Source: Litoribacillus peritrichatus (GTDB lineage: Bacteria > Pseudomonadota > Gammaproteobacteria > Pseudomonadales > Litoribrevibacteraceae). From it: 64,000 nt of DNA. The stretch is taken from NCBI RefSeq assembly GCF_039537985.1, contig NZ_BAABBN010000015.1:124001-188000 (forward strand), given 5' to 3'. The notes beneath the pieces are model-generated. The model worked only from the letters and a program-made list of their open reading frames with translations. It searched no databases and was not told the DNA's origin. The position numbers and the translations under genes were made by a program. Below, in pieces: positions 26,321 to 35,776 of the stretch (position 1 is its first letter; each line of letters starts with the position of its first letter).

Positions 26321-27637
26321 ATGGTTCTATGGCGCGCTTTCATCCTGTTTGTAGTGCTCATTACATCAGTGAATGCTAAAGCAGAACTAAAAATTTTGAT
26401 CACTAAAGGCGTCGAAAGTGCCATTCCTGTGGCTGTGGTGCCTTTTTCCTGGAAAGGCAGCAATGCGTTGCCTGAACAAGTGTCCGATATTATTTCGAAT
26501 GATCTCTATCGCAGTGGATACTTTGACCTGCTTCCCATCGAGAATATGTACAGCTTGCCGAATAAAGCGGCAGACTTTGTGATGTCTGACTGGGAGCGGA
26601 CCAGTCGTGATTTTGTGCTCATTGGTGAAATTGACTTTGACAGTGCTTCAAAAAAATACAAAGTCCGGTTTGAACTGTTTGATATTTTCCTGGGACAGTC
26701 GGTGCTGGCTGAAATTGTCCCCGGCGATGCGCATCAGTTAAGGGACATAGCCCACTACATCAGTGATAAAGTATACGAAAAGATCACGGGTAAACCCGGT
26801 GCGTTCTCTACTGAAATTGCTTATGTTACGGTTGAAAATGTGAAAACAGAACCTGTTTATCAACTGAACATTGCCGATGCGGACGGTGGCCGGGCTCGTT
26901 ATGTGCTTCGTTCCGATGAGCCAATCATTTCTCCGAATTGGTCGAACGACGGTAAAAAACTGGCCTATGTGTCGTTCGAACGCAGAAAAGGCCAAAAGCT
27001 GGGCCGACCTGCGATTTATGTTCAATATAAAGAAACAGGGAAGCGCGTTCGTGTCTCGTCATTTGAAGGCTTAAACGGAGCTCCGAGTTGGTCGCCGGAC
27101 GATCAAAAAATGGCGTTTGTTTTGTCTCGTGATGGCAATCCGGAGATTTATGTGCTTGATCTCAGAACAAAAAAATTGACCAGAAAGACGAAACATTATG
27201 CAATTGATACCGAGCCAAGTTGGACTCCGGACGGAAAAGGCATTATCTTTACTTCAAATCGCAGTGGAAGCCCCCAGATTTACAGGCTGAGTCTTGAAAC
27301 AAACAAGGTGGAACGCTTAACATATAAGGGCAATTACAATGCGAGAGCACAAATGACCAAAGATGGACGCTATTTGGTAATGGTGCACAGAAATACAAAT
27401 GTTTTTCATATTGCTAGACAAGACTTGCAAACAGGACGTATTAAAGTCTTAACTGAAAGTGATCTTGACGAATCACCGAGCGTTGCTCCAAATGGCGGAA
27501 TGGTGATCTATGCTACTAAGTATCGGGGTCAAGGCGTGTTATCTGTGGTTTCAATTGATGGAGATGTCAGTATGCGACTTCCATCAAATAAGGGTGATGT
27601 TCGTGAACCTGCTTGGTCGCCGTACATAAGACGATAA
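26321..27637 (+). CDS. tolB: Tol-Pal system protein TolB
   Basis: Periplasmic protein of 438 aa. Signal peptide MVLWRAFILFVVLITSVNAKA, an N-terminal TolB_N domain (~25-155), then a six-bladed beta-propeller with repeated motifs such as SPNWSNDGKKLAYVS, APSWSPDDQKMAFV and EPSWTPDGKGIIF. It binds Pal and TolA. It starts 6 nt after tolA. A 116-nt gap to pal could hold a separate pal promoter. Confidence 0.96.
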   Translation: MVLWRAFILFVVLITSVNAKAELKILITKGVESAIPVAVVPFSWKGSNALPEQVSDIISNDLYRSGYFDLLPIENMYSLPNKAADFVMSDWERTSRDFVLIGEIDFDSASKKYKVRFELFDIFLGQSVLAEIVPGDAHQLRDIAHYISDKVYEKITGKPGAFSTEIAYVTVENVKTEPVYQLNIADADGGRARYVLRSDEPIISPNWSNDGKKLAYVSFERRKGQKLGRPAIYVQYKETGKRVRVSSFEGLNGAPSWSPDDQKMAFVLSRDGNPEIYVLDLRTKKLTRKTKHYAIDTEPSWTPDGKGIIFTSNRSGSPQIYRLSLETNKVERLTYKGNYNARAQMTKDGRYLVMVHRNTNVFHIARQDLQTGRIKVLTESDLDESPSVAPNGGMVIYATKYRGQGVLSVVSIDGDVSMRLPSNKGDVREPAWSPYIRR

Positions 27638-27765
27638 CTTGAAGTTTGAGCTTTAGGGCTCGTTAGTGGTAGGCAATTAGCGAAAGCTAAACAGGACTTT
27701 AGCCTAGAGCCAATGAACACTGAGAATTTATAAACTGCAAATCTAACTGAATTATGGGAATAATT

Positions 27766-28371
27766 ATGGACTTTACGCCATTTAAAAAAATAGCTTTGGT
27801 AACTTTGTCTGCTGCTGTCTTGGCTGCTTGTGAATCGACCCCAACTAACACGGGTACTGAAACGGCCGGAACTACTACTGGTACTTCTAGCCAGGCAGAA
27901 ACACAGAACACGGGTTCAACTACTTCTACAGCTACCTCTGGTACTTCAGGGGCTGTTAGTGGTCAGTCTGTTTCTGGTCAAACTGTTGAGTCTGGCGCTG
28001 AGTATGCAAACGCCGAAGCCAATGCAGTAAAAGAAGCGGCTATGAATGCCTTGACTGTATTCTATTTTGACTTCGATAAATCTGAAGTCAGACCGGCTGC
28101 ATTGAATGCGCTTAAAGCACACGCTGCGTACTTGAAAGCAAACGACAGTGCTAAGGTAAACTTGGCCGGTCACGCAGATGAGCGCGGTACTCGCGAGTAC
28201 AACCTTGCTTTGGGTGAGCGTCGTGGTAAAGCAGTTGCTCGCGTTTTGATGGCGGAAGGCGTTGCTTCTTCTCAAATCGAAGTGATCAGCTACGGTGAAG
28301 AAAAGCCAGTTGCATTTGGTAAGTCTGATTCAGATCTTGCTAAAAACCGTCGTGTAGAGCTTAGCTACTAA
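27766..28371 (+). CDS. pal: Peptidoglycan-associated lipoprotein Pal
   Basis: Protein of 201 aa with a lipoprotein signal (SAAVLAAC). A Thr/Ser/Gly-rich linker (~25-85) is longer than in enterics and unstructured. The C-terminal OmpA-like domain has FYFDFDKSEVRP, NLAGHADERGTREYN and ISYGEEKP. It anchors the outer membrane to peptidoglycan. I chose the second ATG (27766) because GGGA lies 6 nt before it; the ATG at 27754 has a poor site. Confidence 0.95.
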   Translation: MDFTPFKKIALVTLSAAVLAACESTPTNTGTETAGTTTGTSSQAETQNTGSTTSTATSGTSGAVSGQSVSGQTVESGAEYANAEANAVKEAAMNALTVFYFDFDKSEVRPAALNALKAHAAYLKANDSAKVNLAGHADERGTREYNLALGERRGKAVARVLMAEGVASSQIEVISYGEEKPVAFGKSDSDLAKNRRVELSY

Positions 28372-28386
28372 TCGGTTAGATAATAT

Positions 28387-29349
28387 ATGAAAAGATGGTT
28401 TAATTATCTTTTGGGGGCTTGCCTGGTGCAGCCCCTTTTTGCTGTCAGTGCCTATGCGGTTCAGGTAACTGAGTCAACTCCGGTTTATGTTGCGCCTGGT
28501 GTGCGAGGTAATAACCCGGTGGTGCCTGCTCAAAAACCTGCTACCCAGAACACGACAGTTAAAAATCAGAATACGGTACAAAATCCGGAAAACAAATCTT
28601 CCTCCCAATACGTTGGCAATGAATCATCTCAGGCGGTTGCCGCTAAGGATGAAACCGATGATGTGGAAGACTTTGGGATCATTACAGACTCGGTGCAGGC
28701 TGCCAATCCGTTGGCGGATGATCGCTCATTGTTGGTGGGTGAACTTCAGACCTTACGTGCTGTGGTTGAGCAACAAGCGAAAGAAATCGGTGAGTTGAAG
28801 CAGCGCAACAAAGCCTTGTATCAGGATTTGGATCGACGAATTCAGCTGTTGTCGGAAAAAGTCGTGGTGCTGGAAAAGCGCAAACCTTCAGTAGCGACAG
28901 CTTCTCCGGTTGCATTGGATTCAGTTGATTCAGAAGCCGATGTGACTAGCGCTGATGACGCAGCTTCGAAAGAAACGGATCAGACTCGCTACCGAAAAGC
29001 CAAAGCGATTTTGGATGAGGGTGGTCGCGATACAAAAGCGGCTTTAGAGTTTGTTAAATTGCTTAGGGATTACCCTGATACGCCACTGAAACCGAATGTG
29101 TATTATTGGTTAGCGCAGATTTATAAGCGTGGCGGTGAAGTTACGAAAGCGGAAAGCTTTTATAACCGTGTCCTTGAGGAATATCCAACCAGCATTAAGG
29201 CCGCATCCAGCTTGTATTCCCTTGCGGCGCTTAAAGCTTCGAATGGCCAAGAGGAAGACGCGAAAGTACTTTGGGGGGATTTGCTAAAGAAATATCCAAA
29301 GTCTGCCGAAGCGGTTAAAGCGAAAGCAAAACTTGAAAGTCTTCAGTAG
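28387..29349 (+). CDS. cpoB: Cell division coordinator CpoB (YbgF)
   Basis: Periplasmic protein of 320 aa: signal peptide, a low-complexity Asn/Gln/Pro segment, an N-terminal trimerising coiled coil (LQTLRAVVEQQAKEIGELK) and C-terminal TPR repeats with AKAILDEGGRDTKAALEFV and YYWLAQIYKRGGEVTKA. In relatives it links TolA with PBP1b. It is the last gene of the Tol-Pal cluster, 15 nt after pal. Confidence 0.93.
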   Translation: MKRWFNYLLGACLVQPLFAVSAYAVQVTESTPVYVAPGVRGNNPVVPAQKPATQNTTVKNQNTVQNPENKSSSQYVGNESSQAVAAKDETDDVEDFGIITDSVQAANPLADDRSLLVGELQTLRAVVEQQAKEIGELKQRNKALYQDLDRRIQLLSEKVVVLEKRKPSVATASPVALDSVDSEADVTSADDAASKETDQTRYRKAKAILDEGGRDTKAALEFVKLLRDYPDTPLKPNVYYWLAQIYKRGGEVTKAESFYNRVLEEYPTSIKAASSLYSLAALKASNGQEEDAKVLWGDLLKKYPKSAEAVKAKAKLESLQ

Positions 29350-29398
29350 CTTAGCTTTGAGTTTTTGTTAAATTGCTGCCTTGTTGGTTATGTTTTTA

Positions 29399-29431
29399 TC
29401 GGTGATTACCTGTCGATAGGGTAATCATCGG
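29399..29431 (+). terminator. Hairpin after the Tol-Pal operon
   Basis: CGGTGATTACC pairs with GGTAATCATCG across a short loop. A T-rich tract precedes it and only GTTTA follows, so it may be a weak terminator or an attenuator before queE. Confidence 0.45.
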
Positions 29432-29495
29432 TTTAAACTCGGCCCTGCATCGGGTAATATCGCGCCTCATGTTTCATCTGGCGAATTATTGAGCT

Positions 29496-30149
29496 ATGTC
29501 CGACGCGGAAAAATTACGAATTACTGAGATTTTCTATTCTCTTCAGGGGGAGACTCGCACGGTTGGTCTGCCTACTGTCTTCATCCGGTTAACCGGTTGT
29601 CCTTTACGTTGTGAATATTGTGACACTGAATATGCTTTCAGTGGTGGCGAATGGTTTACGCTGGACGAAATTCTGGACGAAGTTGCAAAGTACCCTGCAA
29701 AACACATTACGGTGTCCGGCGGTGAGCCTTTGGCTCAACCAAATTGCTGGCCGTTGATGGAAAGACTTTGCGATAAAGGCTACGAAGTTTCACTGGAAAC
29801 CAGTGGTGCGATTGATGTTTCGAAGGTCGATGCTCGTGTAGTGAAGGTTATGGATCTAAAAACACCGGATTCCAAAGAGAGTCACCGCAATTTGTACGAC
29901 AACATTGCGCATTTGAATCAGCAGGATCAGGTGAAGTTTGTTATTTGCAGCCGACAGGATTACGACTGGTCTAAATTACAAGTTGATCAATACAAGTTGT
30001 TGGACCGGGTGGATGACGTACTTTTTTCACCCAGCTTTCATCAGGTGTCCGCAACTGATCTGGCAGACTGGATTGTGGAAGATGGCATTCAGGTGAGAAT
30101 GCAGTTGCAGTTGCACAAATTACTTTGGAACGATGAACCCGGCAGATAA
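29496..30149 (+). CDS. queE: 7-carboxy-7-deazaguanine synthase QueE
   Basis: Radical-SAM enzyme of 217 aa with the CxxxCxxC cluster motif in GCPLRCEYCDTEYAF, FYSLQGE at the N-terminus and HITVSGGEPLAQP. It makes 7-carboxy-7-deazaguanine from carboxytetrahydropterin on the path to queuosine. It sits between the Tol-Pal genes and queC, a neighbourhood also known from pseudomonads. Confidence 0.96.
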   Translation: MSDAEKLRITEIFYSLQGETRTVGLPTVFIRLTGCPLRCEYCDTEYAFSGGEWFTLDEILDEVAKYPAKHITVSGGEPLAQPNCWPLMERLCDKGYEVSLETSGAIDVSKVDARVVKVMDLKTPDSKESHRNLYDNIAHLNQQDQVKFVICSRQDYDWSKLQVDQYKLLDRVDDVLFSPSFHQVSATDLADWIVEDGIQVRMQLQLHKLLWNDEPGR

Positions 30150-30256
30150 TTTATTGAGATTGAAGCGTAATTCATTAGAACGTTACGAATCACAAATTAA
30201 TGCGTCAATAATGCCTGACGCGCTTAAGATGATTAAATATTGAGGTTAAGAAGACA

Positions 30257-30928
30257 ATGACGAAAAAAGCCATAGTTTTGGTTTCAGGGGGACTGGATTC
30301 AGCAACCGTTTTGGCCATGGCCAAAGCCCAGGGATTTGAATGTTATGCCTTGAGCTTCAATTATGGTCAACGTCATACCTCTGAATTGCAGGCGGCTCAG
30401 CGTGTTGCTCAACAAATGGGCGTCAAAGAACATAAGGTGGTCACCCTTAATCTTGATGATATCGGTGGCTCTGCTCTGACGGATGACAGCATTGATGTGC
30501 CGGAAGAAGAGAGTGACGGTATTCCGGTCACTTACGTCCCTGCCCGTAATACCGTATTTTTATCCATCGCTTTGGGTTGGGCAGAGGTCATCGAGGCTCA
30601 GGATATTTGTATTGGCGTGAATGCTGTGGATTACTCTGGCTATCCGGATTGTCGCCCTGAGTTTATTGAGGCCTTTGAGCGCATGGCTAACCTGGCAACT
30701 AAGATGGGCGTTGAAGGTCAGAAGATTACTATCAATACACCGCTTATGAAGCTTTCTAAAGCGGATATCGTTACGGAAGGAACAGAGTTAGGTGTTAACT
30801 ACGCCGATACTGTGTCCTGTTATCAGGCGGATGACGATGGTCGTGCCTGTGCCAAATGCGATGCCTGTCGTCTTCGTCAGGTGGGTTTTGAGCAGGCGGG
30901 TTTGGTTGATCCTACGCGATACCAATAA
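30257..30928 (+). CDS. queC: 7-cyano-7-deazaguanine synthase QueC
   Basis: PP-loop ATPase of 223 aa with VLVSGGLDSATVLAMA and a C-terminal zinc site of four Cys (SCYQ...ACAKCDACRLRQ). It converts CDG to preQ0 with ATP and ammonia. GAGGTTAAGAAGACA precedes ATG. The 107-nt gap after queE contains a small GCGTCA/TGACGC hairpin but no recognisable preQ1 aptamer. Confidence 0.96.
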   Translation: MTKKAIVLVSGGLDSATVLAMAKAQGFECYALSFNYGQRHTSELQAAQRVAQQMGVKEHKVVTLNLDDIGGSALTDDSIDVPEEESDGIPVTYVPARNTVFLSIALGWAEVIEAQDICIGVNAVDYSGYPDCRPEFIEAFERMANLATKMGVEGQKITINTPLMKLSKADIVTEGTELGVNYADTVSCYQADDDGRACAKCDACRLRQVGFEQAGLVDPTRYQ

Positions 30929-31020
30929 GTCACGTTTGTTGGTAAGTAGGATTGTTTTGTTTAGGGGGAATTGAATAACGAGAAATTTTCAAAAAAATCC
31001 AAGATTTTTCTCCAAAGGTC

Positions 31021-31050
31021 TTGCATTTGATTATTTTGACGTTATTATAC
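31021..31050 (+). promoter_or_regulatory. Promoter of the tRNA-Lys cluster
   Basis: TTGCAT (31021-31026) is followed after 16 nt by TATTAT (31043-31048) and then a GC-rich discriminator (GCAGCC) typical of stringently controlled stable-RNA promoters. The first tRNA begins at 31062. Confidence 0.6.
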
Positions 31051-31061
31051 GCAGCCTCTCC

Positions 31062-31137
31062 GGGTCGTTAGCTCAGCTGGTAGAGCAGTTGGCTTTTAAC
31101 CAATTGGTCGCAGGTTCGAATCCTGCACGACCCACCA
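31062..31137 (+). tRNA. tRNA-Lys (UUU), copy 1
   Basis: 76-nt cloverleaf with encoded CCA. Acceptor GGGTCGT/ACGACCC, anticodon loop CTTTTAA with anticodon TTT, and T-arm GGTTCGAATCC. Nearly the same as E. coli tRNA-Lys as I recall it. Confidence 0.97.
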
Positions 31138-31186
31138 GTTTTTAAATAAAGTTGATGTATTTCGGCTTTATGTTTTACCGAATGAT

Positions 31187-31262
31187 GGGTCGTTAGCTCA
31201 GTTGGTAGAGCAGTTGGCTTTTAACCAATTGGTCGCAGGTTCGAATCCTGCACGACCCACCA
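31187..31262 (+). tRNA. tRNA-Lys (UUU), copy 2
   Basis: Same structure as copy 1 with one substitution in the D-arm (AGCTCAGTTGG instead of AGCTCAGCTGG). CCA is encoded. It is 49 nt from copy 1. Confidence 0.97.
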
Positions 31263-31309
31263 CGTATTGTAAGAAGTTGACCTGGTCAGCTTATTTGAAA
31301 CCAGATAAT

Positions 31310-31385
31310 GGGTCGTTAGCTCAGCTGGTAGAGCAGTTGGCTTTTAACCAATTGGTCGCAGGTTCGAATCCTGCACGACCCACCA
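31310..31385 (+). tRNA. tRNA-Lys (UUU), copy 3
   Basis: Identical to copy 1 through all 76 nt, CCA encoded, 47 nt from copy 2 and 7 nt before the terminator stem. The spacers between copies are unrelated in sequence. Confidence 0.97.
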
Positions 31386-31392
31386 TTCTTTT

Positions 31393-31423
31393 AAAGGGCG
31401 CTATAAAAAGCGCCCTTTTTTTA
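31393..31423 (+). terminator. Terminator of the tRNA-Lys cluster
   Basis: AAAGGGCGCT pairs with AGCGCCCTTT around ATAAAA and continues into a T-run. Confidence 0.92.
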
Positions 31424-31589
31424 TCTGTAATTTATTGCCTCTTGCGTGGCTTATGGTCTCGTTCTTTTTGTCGGTGATTTTGTTTTGAATCACGAACTTT
31501 TCCCTGTTTTTTAGTCCTAATCGCTCCGTTGTGTTAAAATACTTTCGAAATTACCGTGATACTAATGACTGATAAGTAGATAGTTTTCG

Positions 31590-32636
31590 ATGAGCCAGCC
31601 CAGAATTGAAATTGATTTAGATCGTTTGTTTGTTCAGCAGCATTTCCAATCGGCCCCTAAAGTTTTGTCTGAAGAAGAAGTCCTGGCCTACAAAGCGCGT
31701 ATCGGCGCCCTGTTAAAAGAACATAATGCCGCTTTGGTCGCGCATTATTATTGTGATGAGCACATTCAGGCTTTGGCAGAAGAGACGGGCGGTTGTGTAG
31801 CCGACTCACTGGAAATGGCTCGTTTCGGTAAAAATCATCCTGCCGATACCTTGATTGTGGCTGGCGTTAAATTCATGGGCGAGACGGCTAAAATCCTAAG
31901 CCCTGAAAAGCGTATTTTAATGCCGACACTGGATGCTACATGTTCGTTGGACATTGGCTGCCCTGAAAAAGAATTTTCTGATTTTTGTGACCAGCACCCT
32001 GATCGAACGGTGGTGGTTTATGCAAATACCTCTGCCGCAGTGAAAGCTCGTGCCGATTGGGTGGTTACTTCCAGCATTGCGTTGGAAGTGGCGGAGCACA
32101 TTGCTGCCAAAGGTGAAAAAGTGATTTGGGCGCCGGATAAGCATTTGGGCGGTTATGTGAAACGCATGACTGGTGCTGACATGATCCTTTGGGATGGCGA
32201 ATGCATCGTTCATGATGAGTTTAAGGCCAAAGCGCTGAAAGATCTGATGAAGGTGTATCCGGATGCGGCAGTTTTGGTTCATCCTGAGTCACCTGAAGCG
32301 GTGGTTGAATTGGCGGATGTGGTGGGCTCAACGTCCCAGTTGATTAAGGCCGCTACCGAGTTACCAAATAAGCAATGCATTGTTGCGACGGATCGCGGTA
32401 TTTTCTACAAGATGCAACAAGCCGCTCCGGGGAAAGAGCTGATTGCAGCGCCAACGGCAGGTGAAGGCGCGACTTGCCGGAGCTGTGCAAACTGCCCTTG
32501 GATGGCGATGAATTCATTAGAGCGTATTGAAAACGTGCTTAAACATGGTGGAGAAGAAATTTTTGTGGACGAAGACGTTCGCCAAAAAGCCATGATTCCA
32601 TTGCAGCGTATGCTGGACTTTAACGCACCCAAGTAA
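31590..32636 (+). CDS. nadA: Quinolinate synthase A
   Basis: Protein of 348 aa that condenses iminoaspartate with DHAP to quinolinate in de novo NAD synthesis. The three 4Fe-4S ligand cysteines fall in DATCSLDIGCP (~118), WDGECIVH and CRSCANCPWMAMNSL. HYYCDEHIQALAEETGG marks the N-terminal substrate site. Length equals the E. coli enzyme. A -10-like TAAAAT lies in the leader. A bidirectional terminator follows. Confidence 0.97.
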   Translation: MSQPRIEIDLDRLFVQQHFQSAPKVLSEEEVLAYKARIGALLKEHNAALVAHYYCDEHIQALAEETGGCVADSLEMARFGKNHPADTLIVAGVKFMGETAKILSPEKRILMPTLDATCSLDIGCPEKEFSDFCDQHPDRTVVVYANTSAAVKARADWVVTSSIALEVAEHIAAKGEKVIWAPDKHLGGYVKRMTGADMILWDGECIVHDEFKAKALKDLMKVYPDAAVLVHPESPEAVVELADVVGSTSQLIKAATELPNKQCIVATDRGIFYKMQQAAPGKELIAAPTAGEGATCRSCANCPWMAMNSLERIENVLKHGGEEIFVDEDVRQKAMIPLQRMLDFNAPK

Positions 32637-32689
32637 CTTATCTTAGGTGTGGTTGGAGTGATTGGTGTTCTTTACGGGTCACCTTGAAT

Positions 32690-32727
32690 AAAAAAGCCGT
32701 GCTTGATTTACCAAGCACGGCTTTTTT
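32690..32727. terminator. Bidirectional terminator between nadA and ltaE
   Basis: AAAAAAGCCGTGCTTG pairs with CAAGCACGGCTTTTTT across a 6-nt loop; both flanks are suitable for the two convergent genes. Confidence 0.93.
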
Positions 32728-32751
32728 CGTTTTAGATAGGGCTTTGGTGGT

Positions 32752-33801
32752 TTAAATCAGATCACAGAATTGCTTTACTTCGTGTTCTTTGGTTATAAAC
32801 GAAGTGACCAGTCGGATCATTTGTTCACCTTCAGATGGCTGCAGATGCTCAGCAAGGCCGGATGTTGGCCATTCATAAAATTCTGCTCCATGTTGTTGAA
32901 GACGCTCTGTGGTGCTCTTAGGGAGCGTTACAAACAGTTCATTGGCCTCCACCGGAAAGATAATGCGACAGCCTGGTTTTTCTGAAAGGCCTTTGGCCAT
33001 CATTTCGGCCATCCGGTTTGCGTGCGTGGCCAGTTCCAGCCAGTGGTCATTTTCAAGCCAACCCTGAAACTGAGCACTGAATAAGCGTCCTTTGGACAGT
33101 AAGTGGCCAGCGCGTTTGCGACGTTGTTCAAAATCCACCGCCAGTTCTTTATTAAAAAATATCACCGCTTCGGCCGCCAGTGCGCCATTTTTGGTAGCGC
33201 CCAAACAAAGAACGTCCACCCCGGCTTGCCAGCTGATTTCTTTCGGATGGCAGCCAAGATGGGCCACTGCGTTACTGAATCTCGCTCCATCCATGTGTAC
33301 GCTCAGGCCGTGCTGATGCGCCAGCAAGCAAAGTTGTTTCACTTCTTCTGGTTGGTATGCCTGGCCCAGCTCTGTACATTGAGTCAGGCTCATTGCCCCA
33401 GCAAGGCTGTTGTGTGGCGCTTCTTTGGCTTGATAACTTAATACTTTTTTTAAATCTTCCAGATGGATTTTAGGTTGTTCGGTTGCGATGGCTTTCAGTC
33501 GCGCGCCGCCTGTTAATAACTCTGGGGCGGTATTTTCATCCTGAATGATGTGGGCTTCAGGGTGGCATAAAATGGTCTGCCACGGGTTAACCAGGCTGGA
33601 TAAGGCTAAACAGTTGGCGGCAGTGCCGGTTGGTATAAAATAAGCCTCCAGGTCACAGTCAAAAAGTCGCTTGAGCTGCTCCACGGTTTGTCGTGTGTAA
33701 TCCTCATCGCCATAACCGTGTAGAAAGCCGTCGTTGGCTTTCATGATGGCTTCAAGTACTTGAGGCGAGGCTCCGGTTTGGTTGTCACTGCCAAAATTCA
33801 T
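32752..33801 (-). CDS. ltaE: Low-specificity L-threonine aldolase
   Basis: Fold-type I PLP enzyme of 349 aa. FGSDNQTGASP opens the protein. PTGTAANCLALSSL forms the cofactor cup. HMDGARFSNAVAHL and the Schiff-base Lys in LGATKNGALAAEAVIF follow. It cleaves L-threonine/allo-threonine to glycine and acetaldehyde. It is inserted between nadA and bepA, which are neighbours in pseudomonads as I recall. Confidence 0.92.
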   Translation of the reverse strand: MNFGSDNQTGASPQVLEAIMKANDGFLHGYGDEDYTRQTVEQLKRLFDCDLEAYFIPTGTAANCLALSSLVNPWQTILCHPEAHIIQDENTAPELLTGGARLKAIATEQPKIHLEDLKKVLSYQAKEAPHNSLAGAMSLTQCTELGQAYQPEEVKQLCLLAHQHGLSVHMDGARFSNAVAHLGCHPKEISWQAGVDVLCLGATKNGALAAEAVIFFNKELAVDFEQRRKRAGHLLSKGRLFSAQFQGWLENDHWLELATHANRMAEMMAKGLSEKPGCRIIFPVEANELFVTLPKSTTERLQQHGAEFYEWPTSGLAEHLQPSEGEQMIRLVTSFITKEHEVKQFCDLI

Positions 33802-33900
33802 ATTACGTCCAAATAAGTCGAAATGGTTTCAAAGGGGGAAAATACAAACACATCGCTCACAGCTTCTATGGCTGGAAGCTGAGAGTGACGAAAGAAGAAG

Positions 33901-35349
33901 TTACTGATTAAACTCGGTTTTTAACGATTCTATGTACTTGATTCGTTCTTCAATGATGGATTTCTCGTGGAAGTCAAACTCGGCAAGTTTCAATGCGCGC
34001 ATTAACTGGCGTTGTGAGTTGGTGAAATCCCCGTTCAACTGGTAATACTCGGCGGCGGCCTTGTAATAACCAATTTGATTATTATTGATGCGCTGGGCTT
34101 CTGCTAAACGGTTCCAGACATGAGCATCATCCGGGCGTTTAAAACTCATGTCTTGCAGTAGAAAGGCAGACTCTCGGGCTTTGCCGTTTTTACCCAGAGT
34201 ATTCGCCAGATACATAGTAATGACGTAGTTCTCCGGGTTGTCTTTCAGCATTTTTTTGAGAATGCTTTCAGCTTCATCTAAATCCCGTTTTTTTGACAGG
34301 ATTTCAGCTTCCAGCACATTGATGGTAATGCTGAGAGGCCACAGCTCTTGCAGAGGCTTCAGGGTGGCTAAGGCTTTTTCGAATTGTTTGTCTTCGGTGT
34401 AGCAAATGGCCAAAGCGTATTGTGCGGTATGTTTGCTGGTGCCTTTGCTTTCCTGGACGGCGGATTCGTATTTATTGGTGCAAGCGTCGGCGGATTTTAG
34501 TGTGTGGACTTCCACACGGCGCTTCATTAATTGGTATTCGAAGTTGGTGCGTCCGTTTTTGACGGCCGGGTATTGGGATGCGCGGTTGGCGCTGTCAGAG
34601 ACTCGTGACTCGGTTAACGGGTGAGTTAACAAATATTCGGGTGGGTTTGTCCCAAAGTAGCGTTTGGCGTCATTCATGTTGCGGAACATGTCGGTCATTT
34701 CATTTGGGTTGTACCCGGAATTGTATAGGGTTTCCATGCCGATTCGGTCAGCTTCCTGCTCCATGTCCCGACTGAATGCTAATGACGCCTGTGCATTCGC
34801 GGCATAAGCCGTGGAACCAGCAGCAATGGCGGCTGTCCCGCCGGTGGTTACGGCCAGTAAAACGGTCGCTAATAAGCCTGCGAGTGTCAGTGGTTGTCGC
34901 TTTTGAGCATCCTGAACGCGCCGGGCAAAGTGGCGTTGGCTGATGTGCGCCAATTCATGACTGAGTACGGAAGAGAATTCGCCTTCGGACTGAGAATAAA
35001 GGAATAACCCGGTGTTCACCCCGATCACGCCGCCAGGAACTGCAAATGCGTTCAGGGATTTATTATCAACAATAATTGTCTCAATACGACGATCGGTTAA
35101 TTGACTGTTCTCAGCCAGACGATAGATTGTGAATTCCAGGTAATCGTTGAGCAGTGGATCTTCCAAAATTGGCGTTTGACTGCGTAATGCTCTTAACCAG
35201 CCACGACCCAGCTGGTATTCTTGGTCGAGTGAGATAAAACCGGACGTGGAATCTCCCAGGGTCGGTAATTGAGCAGCCGCAAACGCAGTTGACTGAAAGG
35301 TGATCAGAAAACAACACAAAAAAGCGATTATGCGGTAGGTTTTATTCAT
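33901..35349 (-). CDS. bepA: Outer-membrane assembly metalloprotease/chaperone BepA
   Basis: Periplasmic protein of 482 aa. The signal peptide ends near AFA-AAQ. An M48 metallopeptidase domain has HELAH (131-135) as zinc/catalytic motif and QEADRIGMETLYNSGY providing the third ligand. TPR repeats cover about 310-480. BepA helps LptD maturation and degrades misassembled BAM substrates. Downstream (33840-33880) lies a CTCAGCTTC/GAAGCTGTGAG hairpin that may act as terminator. Confidence 0.93.
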   Translation of the reverse strand: MNKTYRIIAFLCCFLITFQSTAFAAAQLPTLGDSTSGFISLDQEYQLGRGWLRALRSQTPILEDPLLNDYLEFTIYRLAENSQLTDRRIETIIVDNKSLNAFAVPGGVIGVNTGLFLYSQSEGEFSSVLSHELAHISQRHFARRVQDAQKRQPLTLAGLLATVLLAVTTGGTAAIAAGSTAYAANAQASLAFSRDMEQEADRIGMETLYNSGYNPNEMTDMFRNMNDAKRYFGTNPPEYLLTHPLTESRVSDSANRASQYPAVKNGRTNFEYQLMKRRVEVHTLKSADACTNKYESAVQESKGTSKHTAQYALAICYTEDKQFEKALATLKPLQELWPLSITINVLEAEILSKKRDLDEAESILKKMLKDNPENYVITMYLANTLGKNGKARESAFLLQDMSFKRPDDAHVWNRLAEAQRINNNQIGYYKAAAEYYQLNGDFTNSQRQLMRALKLAEFDFHEKSIIEERIKYIESLKTEFNQ

Positions 35350-35523
35350 TTATGCTAGCGACACCCGAAGTATTTTTTCTTAGACTATATCAAGTCTTCT
35401 TTTATGTATATCCATGGCATGTATCTGAGTGTTATGTCACTAAAGCTAACTCGCAAAAATGGTGCGTTTCGCTCAGTAAATCACAAACAGACGACCTTAC
35501 TCCTTAAGAATAGTTGAGACAAT

Positions 35524-35775
35524 ATGACTGAACAGCCAGTTCCACAAACTTTTGATGAATTATTAGATACCAGTGGACTCAATTGCCCGTTGCCGTTATT
35601 AAAAACCAAACAAGCATTAAATAAGTTATCGGGCGGCCAACTGCTGAAGGTCATTGCGACCGATGCAGGCTCTTGGCGAGATATTCAGGTGTTCGTCAAC
35701 AACTCAGTACATGACCTTGTTGCGGCGGACGATACTAACGATGTCTACAGCTACTGGATACGGAAAGGAATTTAA
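35524..35775 (+). CDS. TusA-family sulfurtransferase-like protein
   Basis: Small protein of 83 aa with the TusA/SirA Cys-Pro-x-Pro motif in SGLNCPLPLLKTKQAL. Members pass persulfide sulfur to molybdenum cofactor or tRNA thiolation systems. Pseudomonads have one beside a perM gene, as here. perM begins one base after its stop, so the two are co-transcribed. It is not necessarily the canonical TusA of the 2-thiouridine relay. Confidence 0.88.
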   Translation: MTEQPVPQTFDELLDTSGLNCPLPLLKTKQALNKLSGGQLLKVIATDAGSWRDIQVFVNNSVHDLVAADDTNDVYSYWIRKGI

Positions 35776-35776
35776 C

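Noticed and set aside
30150..30256. preQ1 riboswitch before queC
   Set aside because: The leader lacks the conserved aptamer core and pseudoknot pattern; only a small unrelated hairpin is present.
31202..31477. 91-codon frame across tRNA-Lys copies 2 and 3
   Set aside because: It repeats the same peptide because it reads through two tRNA genes.
35654..35776. 41-codon extension of PerM into the tusA-like gene
   Set aside because: It is out-of-frame reading of that gene; the ATG one base after its stop fits the family.
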